Source: Leifsonia xyli subsp. xyli str. CTCB07 (lineage in GTDB: Bacteria > Actinomycetota > Actinomycetes > Actinomycetales > Microbacteriaceae). From it: DNA of 64,000 nucleotides. Position numbers and translations under genes: made by a program. The stretch is from positions 372,001 through 436,000 of the forward strand of contig NC_006087.1 of assembly GCF_000007665.1 (NCBI RefSeq), written 5' to 3'. Each line of letters opens with the position of its first letter. Position 1 is the first letter of the stretch. Below, piece by piece: positions 8,125-18,182 of this stretch. Under the pieces are notes generated by a model. It had not been told where the DNA came from and searched no databases. It saw only the letters and a program-made list of their open reading frames with translations.

Positions 8125-8566
8125 GATTCTCCTTCGGGAAGGCGGGGGTGTTCGAGGCTGGTGAGGCGTTCGCTGAGGCGGTGCCCGGTGCGGGTTTGTT
8201 CTTGGTCGGCGGTGGTGCCCAACCGTGGCTCGTAGCGGTGGTTCCTGCTCTTCGTGCGGGTGGCGGTCGCTTCCCGGTTGCGTTCGCCCTGGACGCGGCC
8301 GACGAATCGTCAGCCGCCGCCGTCGGGGATGTTGCCGAACTTCGTCACGTCGACATGGATCAGCGATCCAGGGTGGTCGTGCTCGTAGCGACGGAGTGGC
8401 TGTTCGTCACTTGGTCTTTGACCTCGCGGGCGTCGGATGCGATGTGTCTCACGTCGCGGCGGGTGCGGGCGCCCAGCACGATCGAGATGACGATCGCGGC
8501 CATACCACCGGCCGCGGTCACGGCCGCGGCGATCAACGTGGCCCACCCGATGGGAATATCAGCCAT
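8121..8566 (-). pseudogene. Phage small membrane protein (DUF2746-like), disrupted
   Basis: The 5' part encodes MADIPIGWATLIAAAVTAAG, one membrane helix and a charged linker (RTRRDVRHIASDAREVKDQV). The 3' part encodes TADQEQTRTGHRLSERLTS and ends in an ATGA overlap with the holin start. Between them is a 182-bp internal piece of the IS481 element instead of phage sequence, which introduces a stop. Proteins of this type lie in actinophage lysis cassettes; their exact role is unclear. Confidence 0.65.
8214..8395 (-). repeat. 182-bp internal IS481 fragment
   Basis: By eye this is base-for-base identical to 12846-13027 inside IS481 copy 1, including the in-frame TGA shared by all copies. It contains neither IS end. 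Flanking sequences diverge sharply at GGTGCCC and ACGGA. Confidence 0.9.
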
Positions 8567-8599
8567 AGCGTCCCCTCTCATGGGGTTCGGGACAGGGTT

Positions 8600-9556
8600 C
8601 TAGGCGGATGCGTGGGCGAATACGTCTTTGATCGCGGTCTCGCACGCGGCCTGGACTTGTTCAGGGGTGAGGGAGAGGCCACTGTTGGCCTGGATGCCGG
8701 CCAGTACGGCGGGGACGAGAAGGGCGGACACGGACTTCGCGAGGGCCACGGGGTCGCCGCCCTGTTGTGCGCGGAGGCGTGCGGTGCGGGATGCGAGGAT
8801 GCCCCACACCGTCCCGTCGCCTTCCGCATGGACGGGCTCGACCAGGCCCGTGCGGGTCAGGGCCTGGAACTCGTCCGCGGTCAGCCAGTCGAGGGTCCCG
8901 TCCGGGTTCAACGTGCCGATCGCGCCGGAGGCATCACCCGTCTTGATCATCTGGATCCTCATGTCATCCTCCAAAAGGGTTGGGGTTGTGAAAGCCGTGA
9001 TCAGCGACGTTTGGGCTTTGTTACGGTCGATGGGGGTAGAGGTGTACTGCCATACCGTCCAGGTGGGCCACCACCGGATGGGTGGTGGGGGCGGGTTGTA
9101 GGACGCGATCCACAAGGGCGCGCCGACGGCGACGACGGCGGACCAGTCCATGCCGTCCATGAGCGACTTGTTCAGATACACGCCCGGGACCACCCCGAGA
9201 CGGGTCTTCACCTGGTTCAGGAAGGCGAGCGCCTGCGCCGGATCCCAGGCTGCCGTGTTCGTTGACGGTTCCGCCTCGACATCCAGCCACAGCGAATCCC
9301 CCACCTCATAGGCCAGGTTCGCAATAAAGAAGTCCGCACACACCACTGGGTCGAGGTTCCCGTTGAAGAAGTAATGCCCAACATGCTTCCCAGCTTCACG
9401 GGCGCCTGCGACCTGTGCCCGGTAGCAGGACCCCACGGTGAGTCCGATGTTGGCGCGGGAAGCGTTGATGATCACGAAATCCTCACCCGCAGGGGTGTAG
9501 TCACCCTGCATATAGGAGATATCAACACCCTCAAGCAGGGCTGCCATGTCGGTCAT
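8600..9556 (-). CDS. Phage endolysin, GH25 muramidase
   Basis: 318 residues. Residues ~8-195 are a GH25 lysozyme fold: GVDISYMQGDY at the start, the DVEAEP segment with the acidic pair of the active site, and a closing WTVWQYTST strand. The C-terminal ~110 residues probably bind the wall. The family cleaves peptidoglycan N-acetylmuramic acid linkages during phage release. The start has AGGAGG upstream and follows the previous stop directly. It appears intact, unlike most of its neighbours. Confidence 0.85.
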   Translation of the reverse strand: MTDMAALLEGVDISYMQGDYTPAGEDFVIINASRANIGLTVGSCYRAQVAGAREAGKHVGHYFFNGNLDPVVCADFFIANLAYEVGDSLWLDVEAEPSTNTAAWDPAQALAFLNQVKTRLGVVPGVYLNKSLMDGMDWSAVVAVGAPLWIASYNPPPPPIRWWPTWTVWQYTSTPIDRNKAQTSLITAFTTPTLLEDDMRIQMIKTGDASGAIGTLNPDGTLDWLTADEFQALTRTGLVEPVHAEGDGTVWGILASRTARLRAQQGGDPVALAKSVSALLVPAVLAGIQANSGLSLTPEQVQAACETAIKDVFAHASA

Positions 9557-9557
9557 C

Positions 9558-10476
9558 TCACACCTCCTGCACGGTTATCACGGCAGATCGGATCGCGACC
9601 GAGGCCGCAGCTGATGCGTTCGCTTGGAATGTCCACGTGTGTGAACCAGCGCCCGGGGTCGACTCAGCGCGGACGACACCGGCGACACCGGAGGACGCGC
9701 CGCCGGGGTTCGGGATGTCGAGCTGCCAGATGTCGTCGATCTGGACCCCGTCGCACACGAGGCGCAGGCCGGATGCGCGGGCTGCGCCCGAGTTCGGGTT
9801 GTAGACGTTCGCGGCGACATCGACCATGCACACCCCGCCGATGCTGTTCGCAGTGATGGTGAGGATGTCCATCCCGACGGAGACGCCGCCGAAATAACCG
9901 CGGCTGCGCCCAGCCGGGAACGGCCAAGACGGCCAGACTGCTGACGCGCCCACACGCTGGAAACTGAGTTCCACGCATACGTTCCCGAATTGGCTGAATC
10001 GTTGAAGACGGTGGCCTTCTGCCAGGGCCGGGGCGTCGTCCACCCGTTGAGGTCTGTGAGAGTCCGGAAGGGAACCTCGGCACCGGGGGCTGCGGTGAGC
10101 ACCGCTGTCTGGGTGATGATAACTCGTTGGGGTGTCGTTGGTGTCGGGGGTGGTGACCGTGGATGAGGAATCATTCTGCTTCGCGTAGATCACGTCGATG
10201 CGCGAGTTCGCGGCCGGGGCGGCAGCGTGCAACACGTTCACTGTGCCGTCATTCGCCAGCAAAACCACACCACCATCACGAACAGCAACCGCCGAAAAGG
10301 CAGCCACCGCAGTGTTCATCGTCGCCGTCGGGGACAGCACCCCGGTGACCGGTGACATCAGGCCACCGCGTGGGGAACCGTCGGCGTTACACACCACTCA
10401 GGTTATGGAAGTCGTACCGGGTGTCATCCGCGTCCGTGGTGGCCTTCTTCGCCGTCAAACCACTGCGAATAGTCAT
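9558..10476 (-). pseudogene. Phage minor tail or receptor-binding protein, frameshifted
   Basis: Start MTIRSGLTAKKATTDADDTR at 10476 with a GGAGG upstream. A shift near 10393 moves the frame to NADGSPRGGLMSPVTG, another near 10135 moves it to VIITQTAVLTAAPGAEVPFR, and a third near 9950 returns it to YFGGVSVGMDILTITANS. The product would have been about 300 residues. Its position just before the endolysin suits a tail-tip or fibre protein, but the exact role cannot be read from the sequence. Confidence 0.65.
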
Positions 10477-10570
10477 GAGCCCCTCCAGTAAGGGTTTTGT
10501 GGAGTATCAACGAGGAAAAGCGGGCAGCGTGATCCACGTCCGCGGGGTGCGGGTTGGGCGGACCTGAGCG

Positions 10571-11269
10571 TCAGGATTCGAGGTTTGTGAGGCGTGCGCT
10601 GAGAGAGTCGATCTGCTCCTGCTGCCGTCGGGTGACAGCCAGAAGCGGGACCACGAGCTGGGAGTAGTTGATCGTCGCCGGGTGGCCGTCCTCATCCAAC
10701 GGGACAACATCGGGGCCGAACCCGGCCGGCTGAACGTCCTGGGCGATCAGGAACACCTTCAACGGTTCCGTTTCCTCGTCCCACGTGTACCGGCCGAGGT
10801 AGGGGGGTGAGGGAGAGGAATGCGTCGGCGAGGTCGTTGGGGAAGGGTTCGAGATCCTTCTTGACCTCACGTGTTGACGGCGAGAAACCAACCTGCCCGT
10901 CATTGTTGATCCATGCCGATTTGTACCCGGACGTGACCTGGTAGTTGAAACTCCCGATGGACTTCAACGTCCTGGCGCTGGTGACCTGCCCTGCCGCTGT
11001 CACGTCGCCCGAGTGGGATTGATCGCGCCCGGGGACGCAACCTGAGAGTCGACCTGCGCCCGGGTGTATGCGTTCGCCGCCATCCACCTGGTCGCGATCG
11101 TGTTCACCTGACCAACAATGTTGGCGAGGGTCTGCTGAACCTGCTGCACCAGCGAACCGATAGACGTGCCCGTGGGCCGCTCAAGCTCCCGGAGACGTTC
11201 ACGCTGATCAGATAACGCCCCGGTGAGGGCGTCCATCCCGTCACGTGGGGCTTTATATCCCTGGGCCAT
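10571..11269 (-). pseudogene. Phage tail fibre with S74-type chaperone end, frameshifted
   Basis: The N-terminus MAQGYKAPRDGMDALTGALS is followed by a coiled region. A shift near 11040 leads to LKSIGSFNYQVTSGYKSAWI and the S74-like segment STREVKKDLEPF, then another near 10800 to YTWDEETEPLKVFLIAQDVQ and a C-terminal coiled coil (RRQQEQIDSLSARLTNL). Peptidase S74 domains fold and cleave phage fibre trimers. The start shares one base with the upstream stop (TGATG). Confidence 0.7.
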
Positions 11270-12404
11270 CAGCTCACCACCTCTGGGACGCACTTGATCT
11301 TGACCGTCTCGCCCTTCTCATCAGCCGAGATTGAGACAATGCGACGGCGGAACGTGCCGCCCGAAGTGAGGTAGGGGTCCCCTACACCGGTAGTTGGGTG
11401 GTAGGGAGCAATGGTGATGTCGCAGAAGTCGCCGACGTTGTAGGAGTTCACCCAGGGACCCGCCGGGTTGCCGTCGTCATCGGTGGGCCGTGCCTCCACG
11501 GTGAAGGACCACGTCTCCTCCGATCCTCGACCGTTGATCGCGTTCTGGGCTGCGTATTTGTCCAGCGTGGACTGGATCGACACGGTCGAGTGGGACGAGT
11601 CGACGATCTCCATCATTGGGAACCCCTGGTCAATCAGGGTCGAGTCGTACGCCCGCGACACGAGAACATCGTCGGCCTGCCGGCCTCCCGTCCCCCAGGA
11701 AAACGATCCCAGCATGGTTCCGTCCTCGTCGATCTGGAAGTCCGACACGGGCGAGTCGTCCACGGTCACGTTCCACGACGAGACGGACTTCGCGTAGATC
11801 AGCGGCTGCGCGACAGTCCCCGTCTGCATGAACCATTCCACGCCGAGACCGTCTGTGGTGAACCTGGGGGCGAAGTTGATCTCCACGCCGCCCTGCAGCT
11901 CTGTCAGCTGCTTGAGCGCTTCCCCTACCGGTTTGAAGTCCACTCCGAGATACGTCTTGGTGTGGTCAGCAACCCCGTCGATCTCGTCTGCCTGGAACAC
12001 GATCGGCAGGTTGCCGCCCGTGCGAGCAAGCGTCTGCTGCACGAGGCGTTTGGCCATCGTCCCCCACCAGATGGCGGTGTACTGGGTGGTCAGAAGCGGG
12101 TTCGCGATCGTCTTGGTATTGTCCGCAAGGTCCGGGATCGTCCACTGGGTGACGTCCAGGCTCTCCGCAAGCAGTGGGATCACCAGGCGGTGATCGAACA
12201 GGGACATGAGCCCCTTCGCCCCGATCTGCAGCGTCCGGTCGGGCTGGTTGTAGCTGCGCGTCCAGATCGGCCCGCACGCCTTGATCGTGTCATCCTCCAC
12301 GACTCCGAGAAATGCCTTCCCCTTCGATGCGGTGTTGCGGAGGTCGAGCGCCTGCACATCCGGATCCTGCATGTCCACCGTGACCCGGATCGTCTCCGCA
12401 GTGT

Positions 12405-13403
12405 CTAACTGTGATGTCCAGGGAGGTTGTTGTCGATTCTGCTAATGGGTGGGGCTCTGATGGCGGAGTGGTGCTGGTGATGATTGTAGAAGTGGGGCCA
12501 GCCGGGGAGTGCTTCTCGTCGTTCGGCCTCTGAACCATAGAACCGGGCGTAGGCCCATCCGTCGGCGAGTGTGCGGTGGAAGCGTTCGATCTTCCCGTTG
12601 GTCTGTGGTCGGTATGGTCGGGTCTTCTTCGCCCTGATCCCGAGCTCTGTGCAGGCGTCTCGCCAGGCGTAGGACTTGTAGGCGGAGCCGTTGTCCGAGA
12701 GGACGAGTTCGACGCTGACATCCCGGTCGGCGAACCAGGCGACAGCACGCCGCAGGACACCGATCGCGGTGTCCGCCTTCTCGTCGGAGCAGATCTCGGC
12801 GTAGGCGACGCGGGAGTGGTCGTCGATGATCGTGTAGACGAACACGGTGCCCAACCGTGGCTCGTAGCGGTGGTTCCTGCTCTTCGTGCGGGTGGCGGTC
12901 GCTTCCCGGTTGCGTTCGCCCTGGACGCGGCCGACGAATCGTCAGCCGCCGCCGTCGGGGATGTTGCCGAACTTCGTCACGTCGACATGGATCAGCGATC
13001 CAGGGTGGTCGTGCTCGTAGCGACGGATCGGCTCGCCCGTGACCCGATCAATGGTGCAGAGCCGGTTGATGCGGCAGCACACCAGGACGGCGTGGACGGT
13101 CGAGGCGGGAAGGCCAAGCTCGCCGGCGATCTGCACCGGCCCCAGGCGTCGTCGCCACCTCGCCCGCACGATCCGCTTGAGCACGGGCAACGGCGTCCGC
13201 GTTGGCATCGATCGTGGGCGGCTAGACCGGTCGGTCATCCCTCCCGTGCCTTCGGCGCGGAACCTCGCCGCCCATTTCCGCGCGGTAACGGGCGAGACCA
13301 TAAACATCTTCGCTGCGACGGAGACCAGCCAATGGTCCTCGACGATGAGCCTGGCAAGGCGCAGACGAGCGCGCGGTGTGAGAGCAGCGTTAACGTGGGA
13401 CAC
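12405..13403 (-). pseudogene. IS481-family transposase with in-frame TGA, copy 1
   Basis: 333 codons starting MSHVNAALTPRARLRLARL. An N-terminal HTH is followed by an rve core with LIHVDVTKFG (first Asp), LVLSDNGSAY (second Asp) and TNGKIERFHRTL (Glu). One TGA interrupts the frame after NIPDGGG, where the family has Trp. The final stop TAG lies in the flanking target sequence, outside the element. The last residues read PGHHS, against PGHHT in the other copies. Confidence 0.85.
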
Positions 13404-13520
13404 GAAGGCCTCCTGGATCGTGAAGCGGTTGAACTGAACAGCTCCACTTCACAACCGGAGGCCCTCGCCCCTCAACTCCTCACGACCGTATCGCCGAAAC
13501 AACCCCCCTGGACATCACAC
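12409..13520 (-). mobile_element. IS481-family element, copy 1
   Basis: 1,112 bp with terminal inverted repeats TGTGATGTCCAGGGAGGTTG and its near-complement. Flanked by CTAA at 12405-12408 and CTAG at 13521-13524, a 4-bp target duplication with one mismatch. It inserted into a phage minor tail gene. The length and ends equal those of the copies at 45.7 and 61.1 kb. Confidence 0.9.
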
Positions 13521-13580
13521 CTAGGGAGTCATCCCACGGGCCCTTCAACACAGGGAGGTCGAGGATGCGCCGGCCGGTTC

Positions 13581-13619
13581 GGAGGTCACCGATGATGTAC
13601 CGCGTCATCGGTGACCTCC
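13581..13619 (-). promoter_or_regulatory. 15-bp hairpin over ribosome site and start codon
   Basis: On the minus strand GGAGGTCACCGATGA pairs perfectly with TCATCGGTGACCTCC across a 9-nt loop. The 5' arm holds both the GGAGG ribosome site and the ATG of the split tail gene. Such a fold would hide the start and lower or couple translation. Confidence 0.6.
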
Positions 13620-13674
13620 TACCGGTTGGCTGGTGCTGCCGTGAACGTGAACTGGGGCGTGCCCGTCACGGTCC

Positions 13675-14503
13675 TCAGGGGGAGAACTGGATCTGGTGAG
13701 TCTCACCGGGACCGACCTGGAAGAAATCCCTACCCGTGAGGTGCACAGACACGTCATTGCTTGGCGAGTCGATCCATGCCCGCCCGGTGCGCTGGTTGAT
13801 CTGCACCAGAGACCCATCAGGGAGGACACGCTCAAACCGAACCGTCTGACCGGTGGTCACATCCGTCACGGTAAACCCGCTGCTGAGGCCGCTCGTTGCA
13901 GTCAGGGCTCCCCACGTTGGCGCTGTGCCCGTGTTCGTGAACGACACCCGCCCCGAAGACCCGTCCGCGCCGAAGTCCCAGTACGGTGCGGTGGCGTCAA
14001 CAAGGCCCGTGTTCCGATTCGTGCCCAAGGGGAACAACAACCCGCCTCCCGACATGGGGACACCGGTCGAGTACGACTGATCGGGCCCGTACATGAGCGG
14101 GTCGAATGCAACCAGGTCGACCGTGAAGGTGAACTGGTTCCCACCATAGTCAGGGTCGAGGATCACCGACCGAACCGACGCAACACGCCGCATCGGCCCG
14201 TCAGCATCCGTCACGAGTACGGTCGCTGATCGGCCTCGTGCGAATGGTCGACTTCAGGAGCTGTTTTGCTGCCTGCACATCCGAGCGGGCGGCGCCGAGG
14301 AAGGCACCCTTGATCGAGAACGTCAACGACTTGCGCCAGTCCATCGCGATCGCGAATGACCCGTCAGCCTGCGGGCGTTCCCAGATTTCGCTCTTGGATT
14401 CCGAGACAGCGTCCCAGTCACCGAGGAAGACCAGCCAGAACCCTGGCGTGCCCGATTCTGCGGGGCTGGCGGGAAGTACCAGACTGTCGATGGCAACCAT
14501 CAT
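13675..14503 (-). pseudogene. Phage distal tail protein, frameshifted
   Basis: The first part starts MMVAIDSLVLPASPAESGTP. One base is lost near 14220, after TIRTRPISDR, and the second part continues TDADGPMRRVASVRSVILDP to the stop at 13675. If repaired the length would be about 275 residues. Its position between the tape measure and the Gp37-like gene matches the distal tail (Dit-like) slot of siphoviruses. The start overlaps the tape-measure stop (TGATG). Confidence 0.7.
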
Positions 14504-17075
14504 CAGATGCTCCCCGCCGCCACACGAGCGAACTCGCGTCCCATGATCCGACCCGACACGACCGGATCATTGTCCGGGGCGACGATCTTATCGACATACA
14601 TGTACGGCGCCTCACGGCTCGAAGCAGGCTGACCACCCAGTTCGGACAGGATGCCCGGCTTCAACGGGATCACCGCCTCCGGGTAGCGGCCTTCACCGAT
14701 GTTCGCCATGATGCCGCCCGGGACCGCCTGGACGATGCCACCCTCAGCAAGGCGCGGGATCTTCCCGACCGAGATGTTGATCGCCCCACCGGTGGCGTCC
14801 TTCACGACGCCGGCGACACCGTTGATGCCGCCGATGACACCGTTGACCATATCGATGATGCCGTTGATGACGCCTTTCACGATCCCGACGATGCCGTTCC
14901 AGATACCAGAGAATATTTGGACGATGCCGTCCCATGCCTTCGACCAGTTCACGGTGAACACACCGGTCAGGAAGGTGATCACCCCACCAAGAACGTCCGT
15001 GATGCCCTTGATGATCGGTTGCAGCACGTCGAGATCATCTGCACCACCGACTGGATGACCGGGATCAGATACGCGAACGCGCCTTTCAGAACACCGTTGA
15101 TGATACTGGCGAGGAACTGCAGCACCTGTGCCAGGGGCGGGATGATCAACTGCACCAATTGCAGCAACGGCGGGATGAGACCCCACACAGGGGCGAGTAG
15201 TTGCAGGAACACATTGAACAGTTCCTGGATGATCGGCATCAGCGCGGAGAACAGGCCCATCAACGGCGGCAAAAGCACCCCAACCAACGGCATGAACGCG
15301 GTGATCAGCTAGACTGACGACCGGGGCGAGGGCTTGCAGGATCGGGGCCAGCATGCCAACGAGTTCCACGACGAGGTTCACGATCATGGGGATGATCGGG
15401 GCGAGAACGGGGATGAGCTGGGCGAAGATCGGCATTAACTGGGCGGCGAGCGAGGTTGCCAACTGCAGCACAATGGGGATCAGAGGTGCGATCGCCTTCA
15501 CCAGTGTTCCCACGATGGGAGCAACTGCTTGGAAGATCGGCATGAGCGCGGACGCGAGCATCGACACCAGCGGCACCAGCGCAGACACAATGGTTCCCAC
15601 GATCGGTCCCAACCCTGCGAACGCGGGGATGAGAGCCTGCAGCACCGCACCCACCACCGGAACGAGCGCGCTGGCGAGGGATGAGAAGATTCCCGACAGT
15701 TGTGTGATGAGCGTCACGACAGACGGCAGCACCGCGACCAGAACACCGCCGAGGATGTTCACCAGCTGCGACAGGAACGGCGCCACCGTCAGCAGCGCGT
15801 TCGCAAGCACCCCACCGATGGTCTGCGCCATCACAGCGAGAGCGGACCCGATCTGACCGATCACCGGGCCAAGCGTTGTCAGGAGGTTCCCGAACGTTTG
15901 CGCGAGCTGACTACCGATGACACCAAATGCCTGTTGAAGCTGAGGCGAGACGGCGATCAGGCCGGCGAATGCGCCGATCAGGATGCCGATGGGGCCGCCC
16001 AGGAACTTCAACGGGCCCGCGAGACCGCCGAGCATGTCACCGAGGATCGGGATCTTGCCCAGCACGGCGGGGAGAGCTCCCGTGCCGAGGGCGAGGAACG
16101 CACCGGTCAGTGGGGCGAGGACGCCGGCGATTGGTGCGAGGGTCTGAACAGGCCGGCGAAGCCGCCGTTGGCGCCGTTCAGGAAAGCGGCGACGGATTCG
16201 AAAGCGGGGGCGAGGCGGGCACCGATGGTGTCACCGAGCTTGGCCGCCATGCCCTCGAGCGGCCCCATAGCGTTCGTGATGCCGATGATCAGCGGTGCTA
16301 GCTGCGGGAAGATCCCGCTCAGTGCCCCGGCACCGATGCGGGACAGTGAGGCTTGGAAGTTGTCAAGCGCCCCGGGAACTGTCTTCCCCATCTCCTGAGC
16401 TACTGTGCCAGACGCCGCGGTTATCGCGGACTGGAATTGGTCGAACCCGATCTGTCCCTTAGATGCCATGTCGAACACCGCATCCGCCGTGGTACCAAGC
16501 TGGGACGCGAGAGCGGAGTAGATCGGGATGCCCCGGTCAGCGACCTGTTGCAGAACGTCGTTCTGCGCCTTGCCCGTCGAGGCGACCTTGTTGAAGATCG
16601 ACCCCATGTCAGACAGCGACGACCCGGATGCGGCGGCGGAGTTCGCGACCGATTTGAGAACGCCCTCGAGCTGCTGCCCTGGCTTGATGCCCGCCTCGAC
16701 AGCGCCCGCCTCGACAGTGGCGGCGTCACCGAGACCGAACGCTGTGCCTTTCACCGAAGCTAGAGCGTTGGCCATGATGCCGTCGACGGTGGTGGCGTCG
16801 TTGCCGAGACCGGTCAGCTTCGCCCGGGCGACGTCGATGTTGTTCAGGCGGGCAAACCCGCTGGTAAGAGCGACACCGATCCCGGTGGCGGCGGTGGTGA
16901 CCGCTGCAGCCCCGGTGCCCTTGAGAATCGACCCCAGAGAGGAGATCAGGCTTGCGCCCATCCTCGCGCCGACCTTCTGGCCGACCACATCACCGCCGAG
17001 CTGCTGCTCGATCTGCCCCTGCGCCCCTTTGGAGACCGGGATGATGGTTACTTCGGCGACCGCTGCTTCGGACAC
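14503..17075 (-). pseudogene. Phage tail tape measure protein, frameshifted
   Basis: About 855 residues if repaired. The N-terminal part starts MSEAAVAEVTIIPVSKGAQG and carries a TP901-type tape-measure core (MANALASVKGTAFGLGDAAT, then a Gly/Ala-rich region). A long hydrophobic repeat rich in P-I/V-L-x-x-L units spans about 14980-16080. Shifts occur near 16120, 15310 and 15030. Tape measure proteins set tail length and help DNA entry. It is the longest phage gene here and has at least three separate indels. Confidence 0.85.
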
Positions 17076-17100
17076 AGGTCACCTCCGAGCGGGTACGCGA

Positions 17101-17124
17101 AAGGCCAGCGCGATGGCTGGCCTT
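17101..17124. terminator. Hairpin upstream of tape measure gene
   Basis: AAGGCCAGC and its complement form a 9-bp stem with a 6-nt loop followed by TTTTTT about 7 bases later on the plus strand. It separates the tape-measure start from the convergent small gene. Confidence 0.55.
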
Positions 17125-17154
17125 CGTGGATTTTTTACGGCGGCCGAAGACGGG

Positions 17155-17466
17155 TTGCCCGATGGAGAAAGGTGCAGCGGTAGGTTTGCTCTACCAGACC
17201 GAAAGGACCCGGATGGAATATCCCAACACCAGAACATCTATTCGCAGCGCGGCTGCATCGATCGCAAACTCTGCGAGGGTGGTGGTGGGAACATCAGCCG
17301 CACCTCCACGCTGTGGTTCATTGGCTGCTGCACGGGCGGGATCGGGCTGCTGTTCCTGCCGTTTTTCAAAAAGTGCCAGTATTGCGGCCACAACATGTGG
17401 TGGAACAAGCACTACGGGCCCGACCTGCGCCAGGCTGCGTTCGCGAGCACCAATCAGACGGCTTAG
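17155..17466 (+). CDS. Small zinc-ribbon membrane protein, antisense to the tail operon
   Basis: The supported part is the C-terminus: a hydrophobic helix (LWFIGCCTGGIGLLFLPFF) directly followed by KKCQYCGHNMWWNKH, a half zinc ribbon. Small proteins of this kind occur in many actinobacteria and their phages; the function is unknown to me. The N-terminal end is uncertain: TTG at 17155 or ATG at 17113 are in frame, neither with a good ribosome site. It is the only plus-strand gene in the phage tail cluster and shares its stop bases with the neighbouring chaperone gene. Confidence 0.5.
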   Translation: MPDGERCSGRFALPDRKDPDGISQHQNIYSQRGCIDRKLCEGGGGNISRTSTLWFIGCCTGGIGLLFLPFFKKCQYCGHNMWWNKHYGPDLRQAAFASTNQTA

Positions 17467-17849
17467 CGGCCTTCGTTCTTCTTCAGAAGGGCTATGGCCT
17501 CGTCGTACGACAGTTCGGTGTAGCCGATCCGTTCAGGCCGTTGCCACGGCCTCGGGAGCGGCTTCCACTGGTTCTTTTTGGAGCTCTTCGCTCCCTGCAG
17601 GTCGATGAGATCGAGGAGCAGCATCCCCTCTCGGGAGAGCGGGTACTCCCAGTTGTTGATCGCCGCGTGTAGAGGAGACTCCGGTTGAGCGGCCGCGACG
17701 CTGACGTACGCCGCCGTCTCCTCGGGGATCCGGTAAATGTCGTCGAGCGTCAGTCCGCCTCGTCGTAGTTCGAAGACGAACGGACCTTGGTACCTCCGCC
17801 AGAGCTGTCGGAGCTCTGCGATTTTCCTCAGCCCGATGCCTCCGACCAT
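17463..17849 (-). CDS. Phage tail assembly chaperone, downstream frame
   Basis: 128 residues from ATG 17849, overlapping the end of the upstream chaperone frame by 22 bases in the -1 register. In siphoviruses the two frames are joined by programmed frameshifting between the tail tube and tape measure genes, which is exactly this position. I see no canonical slippery heptamer in the overlap, so independent initiation is also possible. The frame is open. Confidence 0.6.
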   Translation of the reverse strand: MVGGIGLRKIAELRQLWRRYQGPFVFELRRGGLTLDDIYRIPEETAAYVSVAAAQPESPLHAAINNWEYPLSREGMLLLDLIDLQGAKSSKKNQWKPLPRPWQRPERIGYTELSYDEAIALLKKNEGR

Positions 17850-18107
17850 GCCTCAAAAACGGGAGCCACGTCAGCGAGGTCAAGGATCGCGCGGAAGTCC
17901 TCCGAGAGGACATTCTCAACAAACGATGCCTACCTGTTGCTGATACGAGTCCTTCTGAGATCCGGCCATAACCTTCGGCCTCGGAACTGAATCCTGTGCG
18001 TTGATCAGCTCGAGCGGAATGCGCGTCGACAGGACGAACTGGTCGTCGCCGTAGTTGATCTTCAGCGGTTTGCGGCGAGGGGATGGGGTGATGTCAACTG
18101 TGGCCAC
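17828..18107 (-). pseudogene. Phage tail assembly chaperone, upstream frame, frameshifted
   Basis: It begins MATVDITPSPRRKPLKINYG and continues FVLSTRIPLELINAQDS. One base is gained or lost near 17937, after QQQVGIV, and the natural frame resumes VENVLSEDFRAILDLADVAP and ends WSEASG. If repaired it would be about 93 residues. Its product would help the tape measure and tube assemble. Confidence 0.65.
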
Positions 18108-18182
18108 GACGTGGCTCCTTTCAGGTGATCCAGGTAAGGCGGGGCCGGAACGTCACCTGAAAACGCCCCGGCTCCGGTCTGG

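Larger units (their letters stand above)
11269..13608 (-). pseudogene. Phage minor tail protein (Gp37-like) split by IS481
   Basis: Codons before the IS (MTRYIIGDLRTGRRILDLPV through WDDSL at 13608-13521) join those after it (DTAETIRVTVDMQDPDVQAL) at the YTAG target to give one frame of about 405 residues. The product resembles siphovirus ReqiPepy6 Gp37-like tail proteins by length and position; this is a tentative family call. A long hairpin covers its ribosome site and start codon. Apart from the insertion the frame is open throughout. Confidence 0.75.

Noticed and set aside
11398..12408. 336-codon plus-strand frame in the phage tail region
   Set aside because: Shadow of the Gp37-like tail gene on the minus strand; no ribosome site or family match.
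13490..13620. CRISPR-like repeats near the IS481 end
   Set aside because: Only a single palindrome and the IS inverted repeat are present; there are no regularly spaced repeats anywhere in the window.
17828..17849. Canonical slippery site for the tail chaperone frameshift
   Set aside because: No X-XXY-YYZ heptamer lies in the overlap and the -1 frame has a stop just before it, so I did not call a programmed frameshift site.
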